From NCBI RefSeq assembly GCF_013778455.1, contig NZ_JACEHE010000041.1, forward strand, positions 1-54,216: a stretch of 54,216 nucleotides of DNA. The letters are read 5' to 3'. This DNA is from Streptomyces himalayensis subsp. himalayensis (GTDB taxonomy: Bacteria > Actinomycetota > Actinomycetes > Streptomycetales > Streptomycetaceae). The translations under genes were made by a program, and so were the position numbers. The notes below the pieces were generated by a model. That model was given only the letters and a program-made list of their open reading frames with translations. It ran no database searches and had not been told where the DNA came from. Shown piece after piece: positions 24,557-33,440 of this stretch; the stretch's first letter is position 1; each line of letters starts with the position of its first letter.

Positions 24557-26758
24557 TCAGAGGTCGAGGACGAGCCGGTCGTCCTGACAGCGGCCGACGC
24601 AGATCATCATCGAACGCCTGGCAAGGCGTTCCTCTTCGCTGAGCACGGAATCCCGGTGCTCCGGCGTACCGGCGAGCACACGGGTCTCGCAGGCCCCGCA
24701 GTACCCCTTCTCGCAGTCGTAGGACAGGCCGCTCACGGCGTCGCGCAGGACCTCGATGAGGCGGCGGTCGGCCGGCACGGTGAGCGTGACTCCCGTGCGC
24801 GCGAGCTGGACCTCGAAGGTCCGGTTCTCCGCGGCGTCGAACGCCGTCTCGAGGTCGTCGCCGGCGGCGAAGCGCTCCAGGTGCAGCCGGTCGGTGAGAT
24901 CCAGACGTGCGCACTCGCGCTCGACGGCCGCCAGCATAGGCGCCGGCCCGCACGCGTAGATGGCGGTGTCCGGGTCCAGCCCGCCCAGCAGCCGGGGGAG
25001 GTCCGGCAGCCCGGCCTCGTCCTGCGGGAGCAGGGTGAGCGCGTCGCCGGCGACGGCGGCGAGCTCGTCGGCGAAGGCCATCGTCGAGCGGGTGCGCCCG
25101 CCGTACACGACGGTGAAGGGCGTGCCGCGTCCGGCGGCCTCGCGGACCATGGCGATGATCGGTGTGACACCGATGCCACCGGCGAGGAACAGGTAGGACG
25201 GCGCCTGCGTGAGCGGGAAGTGGTTGCGCGGCCCGCGTACCGCGAACGTGGCTCCCTGGCGGGCCAGTTCGTGGAGTTCCACCGACCCGCCCCGGCCCTG
25301 GGGCTCGCGCAGGACGCCGATGCGCCACGTCGTGGCGTCGGCGGGGTCACCGCACAGTGAGTACTGACGCAGCCTGCCCGAGGGCAGACGCAGCTCGACG
25401 TGCGCGCCGGCCCGCCACGCGGGGAGTTCGCCGCCGTCCGGCAGGCCGAGGTCGACGGCGACGACGCCCTCGGCCGCGGCGCGCACCGCGGTCACCCGCA
25501 GCGGGGTGGGCGTGCTCAGCGCACGGACCCGGCCTGCCGCCGCGGTCGCCTGCGGACCGGGCGTGAAGACCGCCGGGACCGCGTCCCAGCCGGACTGGTT
25601 GCCGCGCGTCGGGTAGGGAACGAGCCCCTCCTCGATCACCCGGTAGTCGGGCAGCCGGGTCAGGACCTGCGTCATCATCGCGCGGAACATGGCTCGGGCG
25701 AGGTGCGCGCCGGCGCACCGATGCGATCCGATCCCGAAGCTGAGGTGCCGGCTGGCGTCGCGGTCCAGTCGTACCTGCTCGGGGTCGGGGAACACGGCGG
25801 GGTCGTGGTTCGCGGCGACCCACGGGATCAGCACCCGGTCACCCGTGTGCATCGGGCAGCCACCGACCTCGACGTCCTGGGTGACCGTCCGCGCCATCGA
25901 CTGCGACGGGGCGAACGCGCGGAGGAACTCCTCGGTCGCGGTGTCCAGCAGATCGGGGGAGTCGATCAGCCGCTGCCGCTGCTCGGGGTGGCGAGCGAGG
26001 TGGACGAGGGTCGAGCCGGTCAGGGAGGTGGTGGTGTCGACGCCGCCGGCGATGAGCAGGCCGATCACCGACACCAGCTCGTCCTCGCCGAACTCGCTGC
26101 CGTCGGCACGCCGGCCGGCCACCAGCTCGCTGACTGCGTCGGCGCGTGGCGTGGAGCGGCGCTCGGCGATCAGCTCGCGGATGCGCTGATCCATGTAGGC
26201 CAGTCCGGCGGCCCCGCGCACGGCCCGCTCGCTGCCGGCCGGTGCGGCGAAGATGTCGTGGATCGGCCCGGCCAGCTTCGCCCAGTCCTCCTCGGGGAAA
26301 CCGAGCCAGTCCAAGGTCACCGCGGCCGGCAGCGGGTTGGTGAGGTCGCGGACGAAGTCGCAGGAGCCGTGCTCGATGAAGTCGTCCACGACGCGGGCGG
26401 CGTGGCGCTCGATCATGGGTACCAGTCGCTCGACCGCCTCCGGGGTCAGCAGCGGGTTGATCAGCTGCCGGTACTCGGTCGAACGCGGCGGGTCGAGCTC
26501 GATCGGATACTGCTCGAGCCCCGGTCCTTTGGGGATGACGATGCCGACCCCCTGGCCGCCGTGTTCGCTGCGGGCCGAGGAGAACGTCTCGTCGTCGCGG
26601 GCGATGCGGGCCACGTCGGCGTACCGCGTCGTGTAGGTGAAGCCGCCGTGGGCGGCGGAGCGGCCTACCGGACAGCTCTCACGGAAGCGCGTGTAGTAGG
26701 CGACCGGATCGGCGTTGGCCTCGTCGGAGTGGTGGTCGAAGTCGATGTCGGCGGACAT
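24557..26758 (-). CDS. Self-sufficient cytochrome P450 fused to phthalate-family reductase (CYP116B-like)
   Basis: The 733-residue protein joins a complete P450 (about 1-400) to an FMN/NAD/2Fe-2S reductase (about 412-733). P450 marks are the I-helix LLIAGGVDTTTS (about 234-245), ExxR in EEFLR (276-280) and the heme loop FGIGSHRCAG with ligand C348. Reductase marks are RQYSLC (464-469), FLAGGIGVTPI (524-534), and ferredoxin cysteines C682, C687, C690 and C720. This is the CYP116B/P450RhF layout, able to oxidise a substrate with NAD(P)H alone. Typical reactions are hydroxylation and O- or S-dealkylation of aromatics. The start is ATG 26758. It has its own promoter and follows the alcohol dehydrogenase on the same strand. 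Confidence 0.95.
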   Translation of the reverse strand: MSADIDFDHHSDEANADPVAYYTRFRESCPVGRSAAHGGFTYTTRYADVARIARDDETFSSARSEHGGQGVGIVIPKGPGLEQYPIELDPPRSTEYRQLINPLLTPEAVERLVPMIERHAARVVDDFIEHGSCDFVRDLTNPLPAAVTLDWLGFPEEDWAKLAGPIHDIFAAPAGSERAVRGAAGLAYMDQRIRELIAERRSTPRADAVSELVAGRRADGSEFGEDELVSVIGLLIAGGVDTTTSLTGSTLVHLARHPEQRQRLIDSPDLLDTATEEFLRAFAPSQSMARTVTQDVEVGGCPMHTGDRVLIPWVAANHDPAVFPDPEQVRLDRDASRHLSFGIGSHRCAGAHLARAMFRAMMTQVLTRLPDYRVIEEGLVPYPTRGNQSGWDAVPAVFTPGPQATAAAGRVRALSTPTPLRVTAVRAAAEGVVAVDLGLPDGGELPAWRAGAHVELRLPSGRLRQYSLCGDPADATTWRIGVLREPQGRGGSVELHELARQGATFAVRGPRNHFPLTQAPSYLFLAGGIGVTPIIAMVREAAGRGTPFTVVYGGRTRSTMAFADELAAVAGDALTLLPQDEAGLPDLPRLLGGLDPDTAIYACGPAPMLAAVERECARLDLTDRLHLERFAAGDDLETAFDAAENRTFEVQLARTGVTLTVPADRRLIEVLRDAVSGLSYDCEKGYCGACETRVLAGTPEHRDSVLSEEERLARRSMMICVGRCQDDRLVLDL

Positions 26759-26843
26759 GGTGGGCACGCTCCACGTGCTCGGACCTGTGCGCGGTGTTGT
26801 CCGGCCGCGCCACCGGATGTCTGGTGCCTCAGCGGCGTCGGTC

Positions 26844-26873
26844 ACCCTAAGGTGTCGCCGCCGTGTGTGACAA
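26844..26873 (-). promoter_or_regulatory. Promoter of the P450 gene
   Basis: On the minus strand TTGTCA (complement of 26868-26873) and TAGGGT (complement of 26844-26849) are 18 bases apart, giving a start about 75-80 bases before the P450 ATG. No CGAGA-type operator is seen here, so this gene may be expressed differently from the rest of the island or read through from the dehydrogenase gene. Confidence 0.45.
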
Positions 26874-26889
26874 CGCCCGTGGACGACGC

Positions 26890-27972
26890 TCAGAAGGTCA
26901 GCACGGCTTTGCTGACCGAGCCGGACCGGACCGCCGCGACGGCCTCGTTGATCTGCTCGAACGGGAAGTAGGTGATCATCTTCTCGACGGGGAACCGGCC
27001 CTTGGCGTTGAGTTCGAGCAGCTGCGGCAGGAACAGCTGCGGCAGGCTGGACCCGCCGATGATGCCGGTGACACTGCGCCCGTTCAGGATGCTGCGCCAC
27101 TCGAAGCTCATCGACTCGCTGGGGCCGACGCCGATGACACCGGCGCGACCGAGCGGCCGGAGAGCTTCCACCGCGGTGCGCAGGACGTCCTCGCGCCCGG
27201 TTGTGTCGATCACGAAGTCGAAGCCCGCGGGGACCAGGGCGGCCAGCTGCTCGGCGGTGTCCCCGGCCGAGGAGTCGACGGTGTGCGTGGCTCCGAAGCC
27301 GCGGGCCGCCTCCAGCTTGGCCGGGTTCACGTCGACGGCGGCGACGACCTCGCAGCCGCTCAGCGAGGCGGCGATGACGGCGGCCACGCCGACAGCCCCT
27401 GCCCCGAAGACCGCGATCGACGAGCCGGGGCGCGGCTGCAGCACGTTGAGCACGCCGCCGGCCCCGGTCTGGAAGCCGCAGCCGAAGGGGCCGGCCCGCA
27501 GCAGGTCCAACGAAGGGTCGATCCTGACGACCGCCCGCTCCGGTGCGACGACGTGGCTGGCGAACGACGACTGGCCGAGGAAGTGGGCATTGACCTCCCG
27601 CCCCTCGTGGGTCACCGCGGTGGAGCCGTCGGGCCGGCGGCCGGAGAAGTTCACCGCGTCGAAGCTGCGGCAGTAGGCGGGCGAGCCGGTGAGGCACAGC
27701 GCGCACGTGCCGCACGACGCGAAGGACATGGCGACGTGGTCGCCCGGACGTACGGAGGTGACGTGCGCGCCGGCCTTCTCGACGATGCCCGACCCTTCGT
27801 GCCCGAGCAGCGCGGGCGTGGGGAAGAAGCCGGCGAACTCCAGGTCGGTACCGCAGATGCCGACGGCGGCGACGCGGACGAGCACCTCGTCCGGGCGGGG
27901 CTCGTCCAGGTCCACTTCGGTCAGGACGAACGGCTGTCCGGGTTGCTCCAGCAGAGCGGCGGTGGCGCGCAC
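26890..27972 (-). CDS. Zinc-dependent alcohol dehydrogenase (MDR family, aryl-alcohol type)
   Basis: The protein has 360 residues from GTG 27972, with a GGAGG ribosome site. The catalytic zinc site is VGICGTDLE (C about 40) and LLGHEGSG (H about 58). The structural zinc lobe is CGTCALCLTGSPAYC with four cysteines (about 87-101). The cofactor fold is FGAGAVGVAAVIAA, followed by VAAVDVNPAKL (acidic residue favouring NAD). Relatives include benzyl- and aryl-alcohol dehydrogenases. Divergent from the aldehyde dehydrogenase, it would convert a P450-generated alcohol to an aldehyde for that enzyme. The shared 73-base gap carries a CGAGA-type operator. Confidence 0.9.
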   Translation of the reverse strand: MRATAALLEQPGQPFVLTEVDLDEPRPDEVLVRVAAVGICGTDLEFAGFFPTPALLGHEGSGIVEKAGAHVTSVRPGDHVAMSFASCGTCALCLTGSPAYCRSFDAVNFSGRRPDGSTAVTHEGREVNAHFLGQSSFASHVVAPERAVVRIDPSLDLLRAGPFGCGFQTGAGGVLNVLQPRPGSSIAVFGAGAVGVAAVIAASLSGCEVVAAVDVNPAKLEAARGFGATHTVDSSAGDTAEQLAALVPAGFDFVIDTTGREDVLRTAVEALRPLGRAGVIGVGPSESMSFEWRSILNGRSVTGIIGGSSLPQLFLPQLLELNAKGRFPVEKMITYFPFEQINEAVAAVRSGSVSKAVLTF

Positions 27973-27992
27973 GGGGCCTCCTCAGTGACTCA

Positions 27993-28038
27993 CATAGCGA
28001 GATCGCATATTGACATGCGCGATAAGGTCGGTCAAGGT
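27993..28038. promoter_or_regulatory. Divergent promoter/operator, alcohol and aldehyde dehydrogenases
   Basis: CATAGCGAGATCGCAT (27993-28008) carries the island's CGAGA core and is itself partly palindromic. It abuts TTGACA (28010-28015), followed after 17 bases by CAAGGT (28033-28038). The predicted start is at or next to the aldehyde dehydrogenase ATG at 28046, so that mRNA may be leaderless. A bound protein would cover the -35 box. Confidence 0.55.
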
Positions 28039-28045
28039 TCCCCCT

Positions 28046-29494
28046 ATGGCGGCTGTTGACTTCCCTTCTTCCCAGCATTTCCTTAACGGCGAGTGGGTTG
28101 CGGCCCGTGACGGCGGCACATTGGATGTCGTCGATCCGGCCACCCAGCAAGTGATCACCAAGGTGGCCCGGGCGGGCGGAGCCGACGTCGACGACGCGGT
28201 CGCCGCGGCGCGCCGCGCCTTCCCCGGCTGGGCGGCAACCAACCCGAGCGAGCGCGGGGCACTGATCCGGCGCTGGGCCGACCTGATCATCGCCGAGGTC
28301 GAGTCGCTCGCGGCCGTCGAGGCTCAGGACGTGGGCAAGCCACTGTCCGGGGGCCGGACGAACATCTACATCGCCCACGGCATCATCGACTACTTCGCCG
28401 GCGCGGCCGACAAGCTCACCGGGGTCACGCTGCCGACCCGCAGCCCCGACTACCTGGGCTACACGGTTCCCGAGCCGTACGGCGTGTGCGCCGTCGTCAT
28501 CCCGTGGAACGTTCCTGCCGTGCTCACCGCCGCGAACGTCGCGCCGGCGCTCGCCGCGGGCAACACGGTCGTCCTCAAGCCGTCCGAGATCGCGCCTTTG
28601 GCCCCGTTCGCACTCGCCGAACTCGCCCGCCGCGCCGGCTTCCCGCCGGGGGTGATCAACGTCGTCGCGGGTCTCGGCCCGGAGGCGGGCGTCGCGCTCA
28701 CCTCGCACCCGGACGTCGACCACATCAGCTTCGTCGGCTCCACCGCCACCGGGCGGGCGATCATGGCGGCCGCCGCACAGAACCTCGTCCCGGTGAAGCT
28801 GGAACTCGGCGGCAAGTCGCCGAACGTGCTCTTCGCCGACGCCGATCTCGACACGGCGATCCCAGCGATCGTCGCCTCGATCACCGAGAACGCCGGGCAG
28901 AACTGCTATGCCGGTTCCCGGCTGCTCGTGGAGGCCTCGGTGCACGACGAGGTTGTGGAACGGGTCGCCGGTGCCATGGCCGCGGTCAAGACCGGGCCCT
29001 GGGAAGCCGACCTGGACATGGGGCCGTTGGTCAGTGCCGCGCAGTTCGCCCGCGTCAGCGGCTTCCTCGAAGACGCACCTCGCGAGGGGGCACGGCTGGT
29101 CGCCGGTGGCGCGCCCACCGGCGACGGGTGGTTCGTCCGGCCGACGGTGTACGACCGTGTGGACGCGGGCATGCGCGTCGCCCGCGAGGAGATCTTCGGC
29201 CCGGTTCTCGCCGTACAGTCCTTCCGCGACACCGCCGAGGCGACCGAGCTGATGAACGCGACGGACTTCGGACTACTGGCCTGCATCTGGACCAACGACG
29301 TCTCCCGGGCGCTTCGGCTGGCGAAGGACGTTCGCTCCGGGCAGGTGGCGGTCAACCAGTTCCACGACGCGGGAGTGATCGGCTTCCCGTTCAACATGCA
29401 GAAGGACAGCGGTTTCAGCCGGGGCGGCGGGTACACGGCGCTGCGCGAGTACACCCAGGAGAAGGGCGTGGCCATCCGGCTGCTGGCCCGCTGA
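28046..29494 (+). CDS. NAD(P)-dependent aldehyde dehydrogenase
   Basis: The 482-residue protein has the full ALDH signature: substrate/cofactor entry VVIPWNVPAVLTAANVAPAL, the general base in LELGGKSPNVLF (E about 254), the nucleophile in ENAGQNCYAGSRL (C about 289), and EEIFGPVLAVQSF near the C-terminus. It oxidises an aldehyde to an acid, the natural next step after the divergent alcohol dehydrogenase. The ATG at 28046 is preceded by only a weak ribosome site, in keeping with the leaderless promoter described at 27993-28038. An upstream ATG in the same frame (28010) overlaps the promoter and is rejected. Confidence 0.95.
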   Translation: MAAVDFPSSQHFLNGEWVAARDGGTLDVVDPATQQVITKVARAGGADVDDAVAAARRAFPGWAATNPSERGALIRRWADLIIAEVESLAAVEAQDVGKPLSGGRTNIYIAHGIIDYFAGAADKLTGVTLPTRSPDYLGYTVPEPYGVCAVVIPWNVPAVLTAANVAPALAAGNTVVLKPSEIAPLAPFALAELARRAGFPPGVINVVAGLGPEAGVALTSHPDVDHISFVGSTATGRAIMAAAAQNLVPVKLELGGKSPNVLFADADLDTAIPAIVASITENAGQNCYAGSRLLVEASVHDEVVERVAGAMAAVKTGPWEADLDMGPLVSAAQFARVSGFLEDAPREGARLVAGGAPTGDGWFVRPTVYDRVDAGMRVAREEIFGPVLAVQSFRDTAEATELMNATDFGLLACIWTNDVSRALRLAKDVRSGQVAVNQFHDAGVIGFPFNMQKDSGFSRGGGYTALREYTQEKGVAIRLLAR

Positions 29495-29505
29495 GACTGG
29501 ACACC

Positions 29506-30705
29506 ATGGGTACCACCGCCGCCGCGTGGTCCGGACCGGCCCGGGAAGGACCGGGGACGGACGCCGAGCCTGCCGTGCTGGAGCGGGAGCTGACCGAGGC
29601 CGTGCTGGCAGGCGCCGCGCGCTCGGAGGTGCTCCGCGCGCTTCGCGGGGCTACCGGCCGGGATGTGCGCCTTCTGTCCGCCGAGGGCGTGCCGCTGGCG
29701 ACCACCGACGGCGGCGCGGGAGTGCCGGCCTCGGTGGCGGACGGCGTGCTCGCCGACGTGGCCGGACCGGTGGTCGACACGCTCGACGGGCTGCGGGCCA
29801 CGGCGCTTCCCGTGCGTGCGGGGACGACGGTGGCCGGTGTGCTGCTGACCGTCGGCCCCGGTGATGCGCGCGTGCAGGCGCTGGCCGGTGCCGCCGTCAC
29901 CGCGCTGCTCATCGATGCCGTGCGCGCAGGGGACGACTCTGCCGAGGTCTCGCCGCAGCACACCCCGGCCGACATCGTCGCCGCGCTGCGGTCCGGGACG
30001 GTGAGCCCCTCGGTGTGCGCGGCGGCCGCGGGACTGCGGATCGATCTGCAGCGACCGCCGGCCGGTGCCGTACTGCACTACAGCGGCCCCCGCTTGCGCG
30101 CCTGGTCCACCGCCCTCGCCTGGCTGGAGCACCCGGTGCAGCAGGAGGCGCGCACGGCCTGGACGGTGGTGCCGGGCGAGGTCGAGCTCGCCCGCCTGCA
30201 GAACCGGCTGCGCCTCATGACCGGCGACGAGTCCGCTGACCACGTCGTCGCGGCGAGCGGCTCCCATCCCGGCTCACCCATGGGCCTGGCCCGGTCCTTC
30301 ACCGAGGCCGAAAGGCTGCTCGGCCTGGCCCGCACCCAGCGTGTCCCGCTGCTCACCTTCGACCGCTGCGGGGTCGTGCAGGTACTGCTGCCCCTCCCGC
30401 GCCCGCGGCTCGAGGCGTACGCAGAGGCACGCCTCGGGCCGATCCGGCAGCGTCCGGAGCTGATGGCGACTCTGCGTGCCTGGCTGGCCGAGAGAGGCAG
30501 TCGCCAGAGCGTCTCCGAACAACTCCACCTTCACCGCAACTCGGTGGGCTACCGGGTGCGCCAGATCAAGAACCTCCTCGGCACTGACCCCCTGCTTCCC
30601 GCCGCCTCGGCGGAACTGCACCTGGCGCTCGCGGCGCTGGACCTGCTCGCCTCCGACGACGAGCGGCTGCGCGGCGATGCCGAGCCGGTATCGGCCGGAC
30701 GCTGA
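29506..30705 (+). CDS. PucR/CdaR-family transcriptional regulator
   Basis: The 399-residue protein has a variable N-terminal sensor half, a GGDEF-like middle (about 195-300) and the PucR helix-turn-helix at the C-terminus, RGSRQSVSEQLHLHRNSVGY followed by RVRQIKNLLGTDPL (about 335-370). PucR-type regulators usually activate catabolic operons, the name coming from purine catabolism in Bacillus. It starts 12 bases after the aldehyde dehydrogenase stop and is likely co-transcribed with it. Its last codons lie inside the first copy of a 45-base tandem repeat, so the C-terminus has been altered by repeat insertion or the repeat was seeded from it. Confidence 0.9.
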   Translation: MGTTAAAWSGPAREGPGTDAEPAVLERELTEAVLAGAARSEVLRALRGATGRDVRLLSAEGVPLATTDGGAGVPASVADGVLADVAGPVVDTLDGLRATALPVRAGTTVAGVLLTVGPGDARVQALAGAAVTALLIDAVRAGDDSAEVSPQHTPADIVAALRSGTVSPSVCAAAAGLRIDLQRPPAGAVLHYSGPRLRAWSTALAWLEHPVQQEARTAWTVVPGEVELARLQNRLRLMTGDESADHVVAASGSHPGSPMGLARSFTEAERLLGLARTQRVPLLTFDRCGVVQVLLPLPRPRLEAYAEARLGPIRQRPELMATLRAWLAERGSRQSVSEQLHLHRNSVGYRVRQIKNLLGTDPLLPAASAELHLALAALDLLASDDERLRGDAEPVSAGR

Positions 30706-30810
30706 ACCGGTTTACGCCGCGATGCCGAGCCGGTATCGGCCGGACGCTGCACCGGTTTACGCGCCGATGCCGAGCCGGTATCGGCCGGACGCTGAACCGG
30801 TATGCGCGCG
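30676..30810 (+). repeat. Three tandem 45-base direct repeats at the 3' end of the PucR gene
   Basis: Copies begin at 30676, 30721 and 30766 with GATGCCGAGCCGGTATCGGC and run on to ACCGGTTTACGC. They are nearly identical; the differences are a few bases near the ends. The 45-base unit is a multiple of three. The PucR frame stops inside copy 1, while another frame reads through all three as a 15-residue repeat around MPSRYRPDAEPVYA. I see no gene that uses it. The GGTATCGGCCGG and ACCGGT segments can fold, so a role in transcript ending is possible. Confidence 0.85.
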
Positions 30811-30925
30811 CCGCCGGGCGGCGCCGCGCGCCCGCCCGTGCCCCCGCCCTCACCTGCCCCAGCCTGCGCCGTGAGCCTTCCGAGCAGGCGAAACGCCGAC
30901 GAAACCAAGATGTTCCACAGGAGCG

Positions 30926-30995
30926 TTGACAGCACCGGTCGGCGGCGGCAGAGTACCTCGCATTACGTTCCACCGCCTCGCAATGCGAGACGGTC
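30926..30995 (+). promoter_or_regulatory. Promoter and two operator sites of the 31-39 kb operon
   Basis: TTGACA (30926-30931) is followed after 17 bases by CAGAGT (30949-30954). Just downstream lie CCTCGCATTAC (30956-30966) and CTCGCAATGCGAG (30977-30989), the latter a perfect 6-base palindrome around one A, extended by ACGG as at the other sites. Their position over and after the start point suits repression by roadblock. Confidence 0.6.
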
Positions 30996-31014
30996 AGGGT
31001 GAGGAGGCAGCGCG

Positions 31015-32046
31015 GTGCGAGCCATGGTGCAGACCGATTTCGGCGGGCCCGAGGCCGTGTTCCTGCAGGATGTCCCGGAGCCGGCGTGCGGACCGCGCGA
31101 CGTCGTCGTCGAGGTCGCCTACTGCGGGCTGAACCGCCTGGACCTGCTGCAGCGCAAGGGGCCGGGCCTGATCCCCGGCTTCCGCCTTCCGCACGTGCCG
31201 GGCATGGACTTCGCCGGAACGGTGGTGGCGACCGGGTCCGCGGTTAGCTCGGTCGTCCCCGGTGACCGGGTCATCGCCGATCCCACCCAGGGCTGCGGCA
31301 GTTGCCCGCGCTGCGCGGTGGGTGATCGCGCGTACTGCGTCAACCCGCGCATCCTCGGCGGCAACGCCCCCGGAGCGTTGGCCGAATACGTACTTGCGTC
31401 TGCAGAATCGATCGTCCAGGTCCCCGAGTCCCTCCCGCTCTCCGCGGCCGTCACCCTGCCCACCGCCTTCGCGACGGCGTGGCACGCGGTGCACACCGTC
31501 GGGTCACTCGCCGCCGGTGAGACCCTCGTCGTGCACGCGGGCGCGAGCTCCGTCAGCCTGGCGGCCATCGCGCTGGCCAAACGGGCCGGTGCCTCGGTCG
31601 TCGCGTTCGCCGGCAGTGACGCGAAGCTGGCCGCGGCCGGCGCGGCCGGCGCGGACCTGGTGCTGCGCAACGGGGACCCGGACGCGGTGAAAACGGTGTC
31701 GGTCTTCACCGGCGGCGCCGGGGCGGACCTGGTCCTGGACCACGTCGGCACCGAAACCTGGCGCACCTCGCTGGACTGCCTCGGCATCCGCGGGCGTCTG
31801 CTGCTGATGGGCAACACCAGCGGCGACCAGGTGTCGTTCTCGCTCCAAGAGGTCTTCCACCGTGGCCTGAAACTGCTGGGCACCGGCGGCTACAGCTCGG
31901 CCGACTTCGTCGCTGCCACGTCAGCCTGCTTGGCCGACGGCCTGCACCTGCCCACCGCCGCCCGGTTCCCCCTCGAGGATCTGGCCGACGCCTGGGACGT
32001 GCTCGCCAGCCGCGACACCATCGGCAAGGTCGTGATCGAGCCATGA
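31015..32046 (+). CDS. Zinc-type MDR dehydrogenase / quinone-oxidoreductase-like
   Basis: The 343-residue MDR protein opens MRAMVQTDFGGPEAVFLQDV and has HVPGMDFAGTVVATG (about 62-76), a structural zinc lobe GCGSCPRCAVGDRAYC (about 93-108), and the cofactor loop VVHAGASSVSLAAIALAK. The catalytic-site cysteine of classical alcohol dehydrogenases is replaced in YCGLNRLDLLQ, so it more likely reduces an enone or quinone-like bond or acts on an acyl substrate. The start is GTG 31015 with GGAGG upstream; ATG 31024 is an alternative. It is the first gene of a seven-gene plus-strand operon. Confidence 0.88.
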   Translation: MRAMVQTDFGGPEAVFLQDVPEPACGPRDVVVEVAYCGLNRLDLLQRKGPGLIPGFRLPHVPGMDFAGTVVATGSAVSSVVPGDRVIADPTQGCGSCPRCAVGDRAYCVNPRILGGNAPGALAEYVLASAESIVQVPESLPLSAAVTLPTAFATAWHAVHTVGSLAAGETLVVHAGASSVSLAAIALAKRAGASVVAFAGSDAKLAAAGAAGADLVLRNGDPDAVKTVSVFTGGAGADLVLDHVGTETWRTSLDCLGIRGRLLLMGNTSGDQVSFSLQEVFHRGLKLLGTGGYSSADFVAATSACLADGLHLPTAARFPLEDLADAWDVLASRDTIGKVVIEP

Positions 32047-33440
32047 CCGACCTGCTGATCGTGGGCGGCGACGTCGTCACCATGGACTCCGCCCGGCGGG
32101 TCCTCACCGGTGCGACGGTCGCCGTGTCAGGGGACGGGATCGCCGCGCTCGGCACGGCCGAGGACCTGCGAGCCCGCTTCCCCGGGGCGCGGGAGATCGA
32201 GGCGTCGGGCTGTGTCGTTATACCGGGCCTGATCGACGCCCACCAGCACACGACCGTCGACCCCCTCGTGCGCAGCATGATCCCGGACCACATCGGCTCG
32301 CAGGAGTCGATATTCGACTGGATCGTCCCGCTGCACGCCCACGCCGACGGTGACGACGACGAACTGGCCGCGACCATCACCGCCGTCGAGTGCCTGTCCC
32401 GGGGCATCACCACGGTGCTTGAGCCGGGCACAGTGGCCTACCCGGAACGAGTCGCAGCGGGGCTGGGCGCCGCGGGCATCCGCGCGCGGGTCGGCGGCTG
32501 GGGCTGGGACGCCGAGGGCGTGCCATTCGGCGCGCCGGCCGACGAGGTGCTCGCCCGGCAGGAGGACATCGTCCGGTCCCTGCCGGTCACAGGGCCGGTC
32601 ACCGGGTGGGTGACGCTCGTCGGCCACGACCTCGCGAGCGACGAGCTCTTCGCCGGAGCGGCGAGCCTGGCCGAGCGGCTCGACACCGGACTGACCTGGC
32701 ACATCTCGCCGGGACCCGCCGATGTCGAGGCGTACGCCCTGCGCTGTGCCCGCCGACCGGTCGTCCACTTCCGTGAGCTGGGAGTACTCGGCCCGCGCCT
32801 GCTGCTGGGGCACGCCGTGTGGCTCGACGACGCGGAGGTCGACGCGATCCTCGAGACCCGTACCGCGGTCGCCGCCTGCCCGGGGGCCTACCTACGTCTC
32901 GCCCAGGGCTATACCCGCGCCTCGCGCCACGCCGAACTGGTGCGCCGGGGCGGCCGGGTGGCACTGGGCTGCGACGCCCACAACGCAGGCGACGCCCCGG
33001 ACGTCCTCCTGGCCGCCTACCTGTTCGCCGGCCTGGAACGCGACCGCGATCTGCCCGACCCGGTCCGCGCCGAGCAGGCGTTCGCCCTCGCGACGATCGA
33101 CGGCGCCCGGGCGATCGGTCTCGGCGACCGGATCGGCTCCCTCGAGGTGGGCAAGGCGGCCGACATCGTCGTGCTCGACGCCCGCGACCCCGCCTGGACG
33201 CCCCGGGGCGACCTTGCCCGCCAGCTCGTATGGGGCCACGTGTCGCGCACCGTCCGTGACGTGCTGGTCGGCGGACGCGTGGTCGTCCGCGACCGGCGGC
33301 CGACCGGCGTCGACCTCGCGGTCGTCGCCGCGGCTGCCGCCGAGCGATCCGCCGCCCTGCTGCGGCGCGCAGGCATCGCGCCCCGCCCGACTTGGCCGAC
33401 GGAGCCGGTGGGCCACCTCGCAAAGGAGACCACTCGTTGA
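32043..33440 (+). CDS. Amidohydrolase, deaminase/chlorohydrolase-like (SsnA/TrzN group)
   Basis: The 465-residue metallo-hydrolase overlaps the preceding gene by ATGA. The metal motif is IDAHQHTTVD (HxH about 63-65); later residues are LLGHAVWLDD and ALGCDAHNAGD, and the end is the family pattern GSLEVGKAADIVVLDARDP. This group removes amino, chloro or alkylamino groups from heterocycles such as cytosine, guanine, triazines or 5'-deoxyadenosine derivatives. The third metal histidine region (LTWHISPGP) departs from the usual HxxE. The context with a BMP-type nucleoside-like importer suggests that an N-heterocyclic substrate is taken up and deaminated or hydrolysed. Confidence 0.88.
   Translation: MTDLLIVGGDVVTMDSARRVLTGATVAVSGDGIAALGTAEDLRARFPGAREIEASGCVVIPGLIDAHQHTTVDPLVRSMIPDHIGSQESIFDWIVPLHAHADGDDDELAATITAVECLSRGITTVLEPGTVAYPERVAAGLGAAGIRARVGGWGWDAEGVPFGAPADEVLARQEDIVRSLPVTGPVTGWVTLVGHDLASDELFAGAASLAERLDTGLTWHISPGPADVEAYALRCARRPVVHFRELGVLGPRLLLGHAVWLDDAEVDAILETRTAVAACPGAYLRLAQGYTRASRHAELVRRGGRVALGCDAHNAGDAPDVLLAAYLFAGLERDRDLPDPVRAEQAFALATIDGARAIGLGDRIGSLEVGKAADIVVLDARDPAWTPRGDLARQLVWGHVSRTVRDVLVGGRVVVRDRRPTGVDLAVVAAAAAERSAALLRRAGIAPRPTWPTEPVGHLAKETTR

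Noticed and set aside
26759..28945. A long N-terminal extension of the P450 frame running through the dehydrogenase genes
   Set aside because: The extension is low-complexity arginine-rich translation overlapping two well-supported genes; the P450 family start at 26758 is clear.
30676..30810. CRISPR array
   Set aside because: Units are directly adjacent with no unique spacers, and no cas genes are present.
30676..30874. The 15-residue peptide repeat frame over the 45-base repeats as a real repeat protein
   Set aside because: The frame begins inside the PucR gene in a different phase, has no ribosome site, and ends in arginine/proline-rich noise. Only the DNA repeat is supported.
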